Source: Haloarchaeobius sp. HME9146 (lineage in GTDB: Archaea; Halobacteriota; Halobacteria; Halobacteriales; Natrialbaceae). Taken from it: a stretch of DNA of 64,000 nt. Below, piece after piece: positions 53,001 through 61,535 of this stretch; the stretch's first letter is position 1, and the number at the start of each line of letters is the position of its first letter. Position numbers and translations under genes: made by a program. The notes below the pieces were generated by a model. The model did no database searches. It worked only from the letters and a program-made list of their open reading frames with translations, and was not told where the DNA came from. Where the stretch lies: contig NZ_JAODVR010000001.1 of assembly GCF_025399835.1 (NCBI RefSeq), positions 620,001 to 684,000 of the forward strand. Direction: 5' to 3'.

Positions 53001-53369
53001 ATGCAGGCACGAATCAGGTCGATCTACGGTGCGTTCCTCCTCGCACTCGCCGCCTCGATGGCCGTCCTCGTCCCCGACGCGCGGTCGGAGCCACTCACGG
53101 CGCTCTACGTCGTCCTGTTTGGACTCGCCGGTGTGTTGTATCTGGCGAGCAGTCACCCGCCGGCAGGGTTCGACCGATTCCAGTTCCGGGGTGCCGGCGA
53201 GGTGAGTCTCGGACTGGCCTTCTTCGTCATGGTGGTCGGCGGGGCGTTCGGGCCGGACCCGTGGTGGGCAACCGCCGTTCTCGGCACGCTCGTCGGCGTC
53301 TCGATGGTGTGGATAGGCGTCCAGCGCGTTCGCGGTGTCGCCAGTCCCGGGACGTCGTGGCCGTGGTGA
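53001..53369 (+). CDS. Membrane protein, unknown
   Basis: 122 residues with four hydrophobic segments (GAFLLALAASMAVLV; LYVVLFGLAGVLYLA; VSLGLAFFVMVVGGAFG; ATAVLGTLVGVSMVWIGV). No family recognised. Its stop lies 1 bp from the stop of the convergent acyl-CoA ligase gene. Confidence 0.6.
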   Translation: MQARIRSIYGAFLLALAASMAVLVPDARSEPLTALYVVLFGLAGVLYLASSHPPAGFDRFQFRGAGEVSLGLAFFVMVVGGAFGPDPWWATAVLGTLVGVSMVWIGVQRVRGVASPGTSWPW

Positions 53370-53370
53370 C

Positions 53371-54936
53371 CTACTCCCCGCCGAACCGCGCTTTCACGGC
53401 TTCACGGTCTATCTTTGACGGCCCCGAGGTCGGCATCTCGTCGACGAAGTCGAGGTGTCGGGGACGCTTGAACCGCGCCAGCTTCCCCTCCAGGAAGTCG
53501 GTCAGCTCCTCCAGCGTGAGGCTCGCGTCGCCTTCGACCACCGCCTTCCCGACCTGCCCCCACTGCTCGTCGGGGACGGGAATCACGACCACCTCCTCGA
53601 CCTTCGGGTGCTTCGCAACCACGTCCTCGACCTCGGCGGGGTAGACGTTCTCGCCGCCCGAGACGTACATGTTCTTCTTGCGACCCTCGATGTAGACGTA
53701 GCCCTCGTCGTCCCGGCGGGCGAGGTCGCCGGTGCTGACCCAGCCCGAACCGAACGTCTCCGTGGTCTCCTCGGGTGCGTTCCAGTACTCGTGGGCGGCG
53801 TGCGGACTCCTGATCTCGAGTTCGCCGATGTCGCCGTCGGGGACCGCCTCGCCCTCGGAATCCACGATACGGATGTCCACGTGCATCGCGGGGACGCCGA
53901 CGCTGTCGGCCTTCTCGTGGGGCCAGCCGTCGGGCATGGCGAAGTTGTTCGGGCCGCACTCGGTGAGGCCGTAGCCCTGCGAGAGGTCGACGCCGCGAGA
54001 CCACCACTCCTCCATGACGGTCTCGCGGCAGGGGCCACCGCCCGACTTCGCGAACCGGAGCGTCGAGAGGTCGGCGGTCTCCCAGCCGTCGGCCTGGGTC
54101 ATCATCCGCAGGACCGCGGGGACCGCCACGAGGACGGTCGCGTCGCGCTCGTCGACGATTCTGAGTACCTCCTCGGGGTCGAACTCGCGGGCGATGACGA
54201 CCTCTGCACCGAGGTGGAAGAGGGGGACGGTGAGGACGTTCCAGCCGCCGGTGTGGAACATCGGGAACACCATCGGGGTCACGTCCTCGGGGCGCAGTCC
54301 CCACGCCGTGATGGTGTTGAACGAGTTCCAGACGATGCTCCCGTGCGTGATGACGGTCTCCTTGGGCGTGCCGGTCGACCCGCCGGTGTGCAGGAACAGG
54401 TGCGGGTCGTCCATGGACAGGTCGGCCGTCTCGACCGGCGAATCGTCGTCGGGACGGGCGTCGACCAGTCCCGGGAACTCCGAGTCGCCCAGCCCCAGTA
54501 CCGGGCCGTCGTAGTCGCACGCGTCGTGGGCGAGGGCCTCGGTCAGCAGGTCGTCGAAGGGGCCTTCAACGACGACGAGCTCGGGCGCGACGTCCGCCAG
54601 CAGCGCGGCCAGTTCCCGCTTCGCGAGGCGGTGTGAGAGGGGGGCGAGCACGCCGCCGGTCTTCCCCGTCGCGAAGAAGAGGTCGACGAGTTCGGGGCGG
54701 TTGCGTGAGAGGACGACGACGCGCCCACCTGCCTCACCCGAGCCGGTCTCCGGCCGGCTTTCGACGCCGTGTTCGCGGAGCAGTCGGGCGGTCCGGTTCG
54801 CGCGCCGGTCCAGCTCGGCGTAGGTGTACGCCTCGCCCGTCGTCGCGTCGCGCAGCCCCACTGCGTCGGGTGACAGGCTGGCGCGGCGTTCGGACCACGC
54901 GCCGACCCACTCGGCGGGGGTCGCGCTACGGTGCAT
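53371..54936 (-). CDS. AMP-forming acyl-CoA ligase
   Basis: 521 residues of the class I adenylate-forming family. The P-loop is LHTGGSTGTPKETVITH, the A5 motif QGYGLTECGP, the A7 motif STGDLARRDDEGYVYIEGRKKN, the hinge MYVSGGENVYPAEVE and the catalytic Lys is in GPSKIDREA near the C-terminus. It activates a carboxylic acid with ATP and forms its CoA thioester. The acid is unknown; the binding pocket segment FPMFHTGGWNVL resembles medium-chain or aromatic acid ligases. Its start overlaps the hydrolase gene by 11 bp, so the two form an operon. Confidence 0.92.
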   Translation of the reverse strand: MHRSATPAEWVGAWSERRASLSPDAVGLRDATTGEAYTYAELDRRANRTARLLREHGVESRPETGSGEAGGRVVVLSRNRPELVDLFFATGKTGGVLAPLSHRLAKRELAALLADVAPELVVVEGPFDDLLTEALAHDACDYDGPVLGLGDSEFPGLVDARPDDDSPVETADLSMDDPHLFLHTGGSTGTPKETVITHGSIVWNSFNTITAWGLRPEDVTPMVFPMFHTGGWNVLTVPLFHLGAEVVIAREFDPEEVLRIVDERDATVLVAVPAVLRMMTQADGWETADLSTLRFAKSGGGPCRETVMEEWWSRGVDLSQGYGLTECGPNNFAMPDGWPHEKADSVGVPAMHVDIRIVDSEGEAVPDGDIGELEIRSPHAAHEYWNAPEETTETFGSGWVSTGDLARRDDEGYVYIEGRKKNMYVSGGENVYPAEVEDVVAKHPKVEEVVVIPVPDEQWGQVGKAVVEGDASLTLEELTDFLEGKLARFKRPRHLDFVDEMPTSGPSKIDREAVKARFGGE

Positions 54937-55759
54937 CGGCCTCGACGTGCTCGCGGATAGCCGCCGTCACGGCATCGGCCGACTCGATGAAGAACAGGTG
55001 CGAGCCGTGCTCGTACAGGTCGAGGTCGCTCTCTGGCAGACGCTCGTGCAGCCGTTTCCCGTTCTCGACGGGGAGGACGCGGTCGGCGGTCCCGTGCAGG
55101 ACCATGGTCGGCAAGTCGAGGTCGTCGAGCCACGGCGTGCTGTCGAAGGCGGCGACCGCGCCGGCCTGGGCCAGCCGGGCCTCTGGTGGCGCGTCGGAGG
55201 TCAGCCGCCAGTCGATGATCTCCTCGACGAGGTCGTCGTTGTCCTCCCAGAAGTCGTCGGACATCGCGGGCTGCATCTTGTAGCGCAGCGCCTCGCGCTC
55301 GTCGTACTCCGGCGGGACGTTGAACATCCGTTCCTGGGTCTCCGGGGGCGTCGGGACCGCCTCCTCACCGCCGTGGGAGGTACACAGCAAGGTGAGGCTC
55401 TCGGCGCGGTCGTAGTCCTTCGCGTACCGCTGGGCCGTCATCCCGCCCATGCTCGCGCCGACGACGTGCGCGGAATCCACCCCCTCGGCGTCCAGCACGG
55501 TCTCCAGGTCGCTGGCGAACAGTTCGATACTGTACCGCGGTTCTTCATCCTCGGCTGCCGGTTCGGGCACGTCCGAGTCGCCAGTGCCGCGGTTGTCGAA
55601 GACGATGGTCCGGTACTCGTCGAGCCGCCGTCGCTGGAAGCGCCACATCCAGCGCCCGTACCCGAGCCCCTCGCAGAAGGCGATGACGGGAGCGTCCGCC
55701 GGTCCGTCGACCTCGTAGGCGATATGAGTCTCGTCCTCGTCGTTTTTGACGCGTTCCAT
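54926..55759 (-). CDS. Alpha/beta hydrolase
   Basis: 277 residues. The nucleophile elbow is VVGASMGGMTAQ (Ser in GxSxGG), the oxyanion strand VIAFCEGLGYG, the acid Asp probably in LHGTADRVLP, and the catalytic His in YEHGSHLFF. It is typical of the haloperoxidase/MhpC-like hydrolases that cleave esters, lactones or C-C bonds of ring-fission products. It is co-transcribed with the acyl-CoA ligase. Its promoter carries the diverged third copy of the shared operator. Confidence 0.88.
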   Translation of the reverse strand: MERVKNDEDETHIAYEVDGPADAPVIAFCEGLGYGRWMWRFQRRRLDEYRTIVFDNRGTGDSDVPEPAAEDEEPRYSIELFASDLETVLDAEGVDSAHVVGASMGGMTAQRYAKDYDRAESLTLLCTSHGGEEAVPTPPETQERMFNVPPEYDEREALRYKMQPAMSDDFWEDNDDLVEEIIDWRLTSDAPPEARLAQAGAVAAFDSTPWLDDLDLPTMVLHGTADRVLPVENGKRLHERLPESDLDLYEHGSHLFFIESADAVTAAIREHVEADAP

Positions 55760-55796
55760 GCCGGTGGCAACGGCCGAGACGATAGAAAAGACCCCT

Positions 55797-55813
55797 CTTC
55801 ACATGTTAACCTC
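55797..55813 (-). promoter_or_regulatory. Putative operator 3, diverged copy, in front of the hydrolase/ligase operon
   Basis: On the minus strand GAGGTTAACATGTGAAG matches the 17-bp element at 13 positions. Its first 13 bases differ only by two transitions. It ends 37 nt before the hydrolase start, the same spacing as in the other two promoters. Confidence 0.55.
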
Positions 55814-55921
55814 CCACGGTGGGGGGACAAATCGCGTTCGCTCGCTATCTCGCCCGCTTCCGGGCGTGATTTCGAAGGTAGATGTCGACTCCGGTTCACG
55901 AACTACGGCGATATTCCCGGC

Positions 55922-55938
55922 GAGGTTGATATGTTAAC
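55922..55938 (+). promoter_or_regulatory. Putative operator 2, in front of the MaoC-like gene
   Basis: GAGGTTGATATGTTAAC is identical to operator 1. A TATA box CTTATAC follows at 55945-55951 and the ATG at 55975, so the element ends 36 nt before the start and sits just upstream of the basal promoter. Confidence 0.75.
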
Positions 55939-55974
55939 GCATAACTTATACCCTTTCAGGGTAAGGCTCCGTTT

Positions 55975-56415
55975 ATGGCAGTAGCTACGGTGGGTGATCT
56001 GGCGACTGCGACGATGACAGTAGAGACTGATGATATCGAAGCCTATGCGGCTCTCGTCGGCGACGAGAACCCCATTCACATGGAGGAATCGTACGCCGAG
56101 GAGACGATGTTCGACGGACGCATCGCACACGGGATGCTGTCGGCCGGCGTCGTCAGCGCCGCCCTCGCCGACCTCCCGGGCGACGTTATCTATCTCTCAC
56201 AGGACCTCCAGTTCCAGGCACCAGTTCAACCAGGTGACACGGTCGAAGCAACGGCCGAGGTCGTCGAGCAGGTCGGCGACAACAGACTCCGCGTGACCAC
56301 GACGGTCGACGTGGCTGAGACGACGGTGCTCGCGGGCGAAGCGGTCGTCATGTCGGTCCCCCACGAATCCCCCGAAGCGGGCGTCGGCTCCGAGGCCGAA
56401 GCAGGCGCGGACTGA
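55975..56415 (+). CDS. MaoC-like (R)-specific enoyl-CoA hydratase
   Basis: 146 residues with the hot-dog fold. The hydratase-2 motif GDENPIHMEESYAEET holds the catalytic Asp and His, and FDGRIAHGMLSAGVVSAAL completes the PhaJ/MaoC signature. The enzyme hydrates trans-2-enoyl-CoA to (R)-3-hydroxyacyl-CoA in the cytoplasm. It has an acidic C-terminal tail. It is monocistronic behind operator 2 and divergent from the hydrolase operon. Shared regulation suggests it acts on the same acyl-CoA chain. Confidence 0.9.
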   Translation: MAVATVGDLATATMTVETDDIEAYAALVGDENPIHMEESYAEETMFDGRIAHGMLSAGVVSAALADLPGDVIYLSQDLQFQAPVQPGDTVEATAEVVEQVGDNRLRVTTTVDVAETTVLAGEAVVMSVPHESPEAGVGSEAEAGAD

Positions 56416-56505
56416 CCCACACGACCGAGACGAACCGCTGTTTTCTGCTGACGGTCGCACCGGCGACCGTCGCGTTTATCCGCGCGCACCCGGAACTGAC
56501 CCTCG

Positions 56506-57534
56506 ATGGAGCGTCTTCACGCCCGGTATCCGTTCTTCGCGGCGGCCCGCGAGGCGGTCGACGAGGCGGCGGTCGACCTCGGCGAGTTGGTGGCTCGCGA
56601 GGACGACCCCGCGGTCGACCGTGCCATCGAGCGGGTCACGACGGCCCTGACGGAACACACGACCGGCGAGATGCGACGCGATAACCGGACCGAACTCCTC
56701 TCGTACCCGGTGGCGCGCGTACTCGTCTCGCTCGTCGACGACCCGGTCGTCACGCAGACCTACGCGAAGGCGGAGGCCGCCACGGCCCACGAGCGCGTCC
56801 TCTCCGACCTCGATACCACGACCCAGCTGAAGTCCGCGAGCGGGAGCGACCTCACCGTCGAGCGACTGCTCCGCGAGTTCGACCTCGCGGGCGCGGTCCA
56901 GGACGCCGACACCGGCTACCGCGTCGCTGTCGGCGCGTACCTGCGGCTGACGGGTGACCTCGACGACGACGCTTGGCGGCTCCCCCGACGCAGTCTCGCC
57001 GACGGGACCGTTCCCGTGGGCCGTGACGAACTCCTCACGCTGCTCCGTGGCGCAATCGAGGAGCGGGTCATGCTCGGACTTCCGTTCCAGGTACCCGACG
57101 TCATCGCGGACCACCTCGTCGACGAGGTGGCGAGTATCGAGGACGTGCTCTCGGACCCCGCCCTCCCGACCTCGTTCGACACCGTCGACGCCAGCTCGTT
57201 CCCGCCGTGTATCGAGCACCTGCTCGAACGGGCACAGGACGACGAGGACGAACTCGCGCCGCCGTCGTGGTTCACGCTCTGTGCGTTCTGTGCGACCGTC
57301 GGGATGGACCCCGAGGAGGTCGTGGCGGTGACCCGCGCCGTCGACGAGACGGCCGAGCGCATCCGCTACCAGATGGACAAGCTCGCGCGCGAGGACGGCG
57401 CTATCGAGTACCCGCCGGTCTCGTGTACGACCGTCCAGGCCTACGGCGACTGCGTGAACCAGGACGAGGTCTGTGCAGAGATATCGCATCCGCTGGCGTA
57501 CTACCAGCAGCGAGTAGAAGCCGCAGACGACTGA
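56506..57534 (+). CDS. priL: DNA primase large subunit PriL
   Basis: 342 residues. The N-terminal domain is helical (MERLHARYPFFAAAREAV). The C-terminal part has the conserved cysteines of the iron-sulfur domain: FPPCIEHLLERA, FCATVGMD, then CTTVQAYGDCVNQDEVC. With PriS it forms the archaeal/eukaryotic type primase that starts Okazaki fragments; PriS is not in this window. It starts 90 bp after MaoC. Confidence 0.93.
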   Translation: MERLHARYPFFAAAREAVDEAAVDLGELVAREDDPAVDRAIERVTTALTEHTTGEMRRDNRTELLSYPVARVLVSLVDDPVVTQTYAKAEAATAHERVLSDLDTTTQLKSASGSDLTVERLLREFDLAGAVQDADTGYRVAVGAYLRLTGDLDDDAWRLPRRSLADGTVPVGRDELLTLLRGAIEERVMLGLPFQVPDVIADHLVDEVASIEDVLSDPALPTSFDTVDASSFPPCIEHLLERAQDDEDELAPPSWFTLCAFCATVGMDPEEVVAVTRAVDETAERIRYQMDKLAREDGAIEYPPVSCTTVQAYGDCVNQDEVCAEISHPLAYYQQRVEAADD

Positions 57535-57561
57535 TTCGGGCGTCGGTCGCCCGGTCGATGC

Positions 57562-57780
57562 TTACTCTTCGTCGAGGTCGAGCCAGTACTTGCGGGTGTA
57601 CCCGATGATAGCCATCAGGACGACGAAGAAGGCGATCGCGTACGCGAGAATCTGACCGCCTTCCGAGGTGAGGACGCCATTGTCGCCGCCGTAGGTCATC
57701 CCGATGTAGACCATGATGCCGATGATGGTCACAACGGCCCCGGAGGAGACCACGACCTCTTTGAGTGTCTCCGAATCCAT
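57562..57780 (-). CDS. Two-helix small membrane protein
   Basis: 72 residues from the ATG at 57778-57780. Two hydrophobic segments (VVVSSGAVVTIIGIMVYIGM and ILAYAIAFFVVLMAIIGY) are joined by a short loop and closed by an acidic tail. It is 46 bp downstream of the P19-like lipoprotein gene on the same strand and may belong to that operon. No family recognised. Confidence 0.65.
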   Translation of the reverse strand: MDSETLKEVVVSSGAVVTIIGIMVYIGMTYGGDNGVLTSEGGQILAYAIAFFVVLMAIIGYTRKYWLDLDEE

Positions 57781-57826
57781 GTCGTTGCGTCGCGCTTCCC
57801 GCGGGCCGGACAAAAGCGTGTCGTAG

Positions 57827-58879
57827 TTACGCTACGGTGAACGTCGCCTCCGACATGTCGATGAAGGCTGTCTCGTAGCCCTCGTGACGGGCAGCCTGCG
57901 GCGGGATGGTCGGTCGAAGCGTCACCTCGTCACCGGATTCGATGGTCCCGACGGACGCGCCGTAGTGGTGGTGCAACTCGGGGTCGAACGTCGGGGTCAG
58001 GTCGCCGTCGAACACTGTCTCGCCGTCGCGGGTGACCGTCGCGGCCAGTCCCATCGAGGGGAGCACCATCCGGTTGTACGGCGACCGCGCGGACACGGCG
58101 AGGTAGGTCCCGTCGCCGAAGCGGTCGGCGTCGACAGCCTGCGTCGCCAGCACCGCGTCACCCGATTTCGGGGCGTCGAGCGCGCGACCCGGGAGGTCCG
58201 CCTGGGCGGGCGCGACACCGAGGGGCATCTGCATCTCCATCGGCGGGACGGCCTCGAGCGCGCCGGCGCGGTCCTCGGTGTTCTTGTACATGATCTGCTC
58301 CTTCTCGCCTTCGCTGTAGCTCAGGTCGAGGGTGACGGCGGCGGACTCCTCGAACTTCCCCTCGAACGCGCCGGTGGTCTCGACGCCAGAGAGCCCGCCG
58401 ATGGACACCTCAACATCGTAACTCGCGGTTCCATCCAGTGGGAAGTTCGCGCCGTAGTGAAAGCCCATGGGCTGGGAGAGCATCGCGTAGATGGTCTCCT
58501 CGGTGACGAGTTCACCGTCTTTCGTGACCTCGATGCTCACGCCGGCGTCGGGTAGGACGACCTTGGTCTCGGGGTCCCAGACCGCGACCATCAGGTGGAC
58601 CGCGTCGTCTGACTCGATGTCGACGAGTTCGGTCTCGGTCGCAGATACCGTCCAGAAGCGGTGCGGGTAGCTGTACATCAGCCCGACCGCGTAGTCGCCG
58701 CTCGTGGCCATGTTCTCCATCTTCATGCCCTCGACGTGGGTCGGGTAGTAGACCGCGTCGGGGCGGTCCGAGAGGACGGGCGGGACGCCAGCGGTCTGTG
58801 TCTCTAGCAGACCAGCACAGCCCGCGAGTCCTGCCGCGGTGGCGCTGGCCCCGGCCGCGAGGAACGTGCGTCGTCTCAT
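57827..58879 (-). CDS. P19/Tp34-like iron-transport lipoprotein
   Basis: 350 residues from the ATG at 58877-58879. MRRRTFLAAG and GLAGC give a Tat motif and lipobox. The first domain (about 30-200) matches the Fe2+ transport protein family (P19/Tp34): YAVGLMYSYPHRFW, VHLMVAVWDPET, MGFHYGANFPLDGTASYDVEV. A second, similar beta domain follows (about 215-350, MVLPSMGLAATV, HHHYGASVGTI), suggesting an internal duplication. P19-type proteins bind metal outside the membrane and work with iron permeases. It follows the DyP-fold lipoprotein gene by 77 bp. Confidence 0.8.
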   Translation of the reverse strand: MRRRTFLAAGASATAAGLAGCAGLLETQTAGVPPVLSDRPDAVYYPTHVEGMKMENMATSGDYAVGLMYSYPHRFWTVSATETELVDIESDDAVHLMVAVWDPETKVVLPDAGVSIEVTKDGELVTEETIYAMLSQPMGFHYGANFPLDGTASYDVEVSIGGLSGVETTGAFEGKFEESAAVTLDLSYSEGEKEQIMYKNTEDRAGALEAVPPMEMQMPLGVAPAQADLPGRALDAPKSGDAVLATQAVDADRFGDGTYLAVSARSPYNRMVLPSMGLAATVTRDGETVFDGDLTPTFDPELHHHYGASVGTIESGDEVTLRPTIPPQAARHEGYETAFIDMSEATFTVA

Positions 58880-58956
58880 GGTGGTCTCTCGGAACTTCGG
58901 GGAAAAGCGGCTTCTGGTTCTTCCGTCGAAATCGGCTGGTTCGCGCGTCGAACCCA

Positions 58957-60267
58957 CTACTGCGGGTTCGGTTCGGGGAGCGCGCGGTGAGCCCGCGGCG
59001 GGAGCAGGAAGTTCCCGCGGCGCTTGACGAACGTGTACTCGAGGATGCCGTTGTTGACGCGCTGGCGGATGGTCGGGTGCTTCGTCTGGTCGGTGCCGTT
59101 CATCGCTTCGCGGGTCTTCTCGAAGTCCGCGATGGAGCGCTGGACCGCGAGGAAGTGCAGGCCGGCCTCGTCCTTGTCGGTGGAGTCGAAGTCCCGGCGG
59201 ATGATGAGCGGGCTGCCGTCCTCGCGGGCGGCCGCGGTCTTCTGGGTGTGGCCGATCTTCCCGTAGTTCCTCGCATCGTCGTCGATGGACTCGACACAGC
59301 CCGCTTCCTCCACGCCCGAGGAGGTGCCGAGGTTGTCCCCTGCACCCTCGACCTTCCCCTCCCTGGCGTGGGCGGGACAGAACATCTTCGCGACGTTCTC
59401 CTCCCTATCGTTCTCGGTGTACCAGTCGTCGAGGCGCAGGCGGATGCGCGAGACGTGCTGGGTCGTCCCGCCGGCGAATGGACCCTCGGGAATGGTGACG
59501 AAGTCCTCGCTGGCCTGGTTCTTCTTGAAGCCCGACTTGAAGCCCATGAACAGCGGTGAGTCCTCGTCGATGTCCACGTCGCCGGGGATACCGGCCACGT
59601 CCTGGTGTTCGGCGGGCAGGCCCGCGCCGATGAACCCGGTCCGGCGGCCGGGGAAGTCACTCGGGAAGTCGAACACGTCGCCGAGGTGGGCGTCCATCGT
59701 CACGCCGTTGGCTTCCTCGCGGGCGCCCTTCAGGGCCTCCTCGGCTTCGAGGACGACCGACCCGTGGTCGCTGGCGAGGTGGACGACCGCGTCGTTCGTG
59801 TCGAACTCGGGTTCCTCGAACGGCGAGAGCGCCTTCGGCTCGGCCATGCCCGCCGACTCGGGCAACTCGTCGTCGAACCGGGCGAAGTACGCCGGGGAGT
59901 AGCCGACCGTGAACAGCAACCCCTCGTTCGACCACTCGAAGGCGCGTTCGAGGCTCTGGAGGGCGGCCTCGACGGTCTCGCGCTCGTCGCTACTCGGCGT
60001 CCCGTCGCCCGCGTAGTCGAGGTAGAGCAGGAGGTGGTGGCGTGGGGCGACATCGTTGCCGTGGTCGTCGGTCGCGAGGAACCGGTTCCAGGTGTGCTGG
60101 CCGCTCGGGAGACTCGTCGGGTCGTCGCTACCCGTGGGAATCGCGGCGGCGTCGTCACCGCTTCGCTCCCGGTCCAGGCAGGCGGCGAGGGCGGCCGTCC
60201 CGCCGATGGCGACGGCCGATTTGACGAACTCGCGGCGGGGAATTCCGCGGTTGTCGCGTGCTGTCAT
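58957..60267 (-). CDS. DyP-peroxidase-fold Tat lipoprotein with altered GxxDG motif
   Basis: 436 residues. IPRREFVKSAVAIGGTAALAAC is a Tat signal with lipobox. The DyP layout is clear: LLFTVGYSPAYFARF (GxGPSxF), DAVVHLASD, GPFAGGTTQHVSRIRLRLDDW, then His340 (GHTQKT), which is the likely haem ligand, and IIRRDFD. The distal GxxDG motif reads GFKSG (242-246), so Ser245 replaces the Asp of DyP peroxidases. In bacteria DyP (EfeB) works with iron uptake, and here the next gene is a P19-like iron protein. A non-peroxidase role in haem or iron handling is possible. Confidence 0.78.
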   Translation of the reverse strand: MTARDNRGIPRREFVKSAVAIGGTAALAACLDRERSGDDAAAIPTGSDDPTSLPSGQHTWNRFLATDDHGNDVAPRHHLLLYLDYAGDGTPSSDERETVEAALQSLERAFEWSNEGLLFTVGYSPAYFARFDDELPESAGMAEPKALSPFEEPEFDTNDAVVHLASDHGSVVLEAEEALKGAREEANGVTMDAHLGDVFDFPSDFPGRRTGFIGAGLPAEHQDVAGIPGDVDIDEDSPLFMGFKSGFKKNQASEDFVTIPEGPFAGGTTQHVSRIRLRLDDWYTENDREENVAKMFCPAHAREGKVEGAGDNLGTSSGVEEAGCVESIDDDARNYGKIGHTQKTAAAREDGSPLIIRRDFDSTDKDEAGLHFLAVQRSIADFEKTREAMNGTDQTKHPTIRQRVNNGILEYTFVKRRGNFLLPPRAHRALPEPNPQ

Positions 60268-60474
60268 CGGCGTTCGCTAGGAACTGCCCCGCAAAAAACG
60301 GCGTGGTGCATGCGTCGAAAGGGCGAACAGGCGACACGTGGGCGTCGAGGCTGGTCTGGCGTCGGCTCCCGCCGAAGTCGACACCATGTCGTGTGGCGGC
60401 TGGTCGCGCACCCGCTGCCCGCCACACGGTCACTGGTCAGGACATGGCGGGGCTGGCCCCGTCCTCGTATAAAA

Positions 60475-60987
60475 TCACTCGGCCAGCAGGTCGTCGACCA
60501 GCCGGGTGAACCGGTCCACCAGCCGAGCCGGCAGCGTCGGCGTCACGTCCGCCAAGAGGTCGCCGGTCCGTTCGGGGTCGGCGAGCACCAGCGTCACGCG
60601 GTTGCGCGAGTCGCGTTCCTTCTCGACGAGGCCGGCCTCACAGAGGTTGTCGAGGTGGTGTTCGAGCGTCGAGCGCGCCACACCCACATCCTCGGCCACC
60701 GCCGCCGGCCGTGAGGGCCCTGCCTCGATGAGGACGGCGAGGATGTCGCGGGTGGTCTCGCGGCGGACCAGCGCGATGGCGGCGCGTTCGAACTCGTCGT
60801 AGCTGGGTGGAAAGTAGTGAGTCCGGCCGAACAGCTCGTCGCGGAGAATCGACTCGTCGGCGACCAGCGAGCGGACGTGGTACTGGACGTGGCCGGCCGC
60901 AAAGGGGAGCGACCGGACGAGTTCGTTGAAGTGGACGCCGGGCTGTGCTGCGATCTCGTGCTCGATGCGGGTGCGTGCGTCGGTCAT
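60475..60987 (-). CDS. Winged-helix transcriptional regulator with two HTH units
   Basis: 170 residues from the ATG at 60985-60987. The first wHTH is PGVHFNELVRSLPFAAGHVQYHVRSLV. The second, GPSRPAAVAEDVGVARSTLEHHLDNLCEAGLVEKERDSRNRVTLVLADP, is ArsR/MarR-like. Two consecutive wHTH units are common in haloarchaeal regulators. Its gene overlaps by 4 bp that of a four-helix membrane protein, which could be its signal partner. It lies upstream of the iron genes on the same strand, but 207 bp apart. Confidence 0.85.
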   Translation of the reverse strand: MTDARTRIEHEIAAQPGVHFNELVRSLPFAAGHVQYHVRSLVADESILRDELFGRTHYFPPSYDEFERAAIALVRRETTRDILAVLIEAGPSRPAAVAEDVGVARSTLEHHLDNLCEAGLVEKERDSRNRVTLVLADPERTGDLLADVTPTLPARLVDRFTRLVDDLLAE

Positions 60988-61328
60988 GTGTCGTCGGTAC
61001 CTCGTCCCTGCCGGATCTCGCGGGCGTACCACACCGCGCCGACCACGAGCGCGGTCATCACCACGTCGAGGCCGTGTTCCGCGAGGTGGTGGTCGGCGTC
61101 GGTGAGCGGCCCCATCATGGCGAGCCAGGCGACCAGTGACCGGCCCGCGATGGTGGCGAGCGCCAGCGCGACCAGCAGATACGGGCGTGAGCGCCGCCGG
61201 ACGTACGCTGCGAGCCCGAGCCCGAGCAACAGCGCGGACCCGAGCCCGGCGAGGGTGAGGACGCCCAGCAGCAGCGGGCTGACCGCGGTGCTGGCGTGCA
61301 GCGGTGCGAGCCCCGGCAGGGGTTCCAT
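60984..61328 (-). CDS. Four-helix membrane protein paired with wHTH regulator (DUF7471-like)
   Basis: 114 residues with four hydrophobic segments (VSPLLLGVLTLAGLGSALLLGLGLAAYV; PYLLVALALATIAGRSLVAWLAMMG; LDVVMTALVVGAVWYA) and Cys-free. The His-rich loop DADHHLAEH lies before the last helix. It overlaps the regulator gene by 4 bp. Membrane-protein/wHTH pairs of this kind recur in haloarchaea; the function is unknown. Confidence 0.7.
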   Translation of the reverse strand: MEPLPGLAPLHASTAVSPLLLGVLTLAGLGSALLLGLGLAAYVRRRSRPYLLVALALATIAGRSLVAWLAMMGPLTDADHHLAEHGLDVVMTALVVGAVWYAREIRQGRGTDDT

Positions 61329-61535
61329 CGTACTGCGCTAGCGGGTCCAGTCACCTGAACTGTTCGATTGTGTGGGCTGTGCACGACCGGTGTTCTAATG
61401 GGGTCGGAACGGCCGAAATCGCGGTCGAAATCGGGCCGAATCGACGGTTTCGGGTGAAAGGCTTACGCTCGCAGAACCCGTACTTCAACTCGAAGCCGGA
61501 CACCGGCATAGCCCACGCTCCGGCGGTGAATACGC

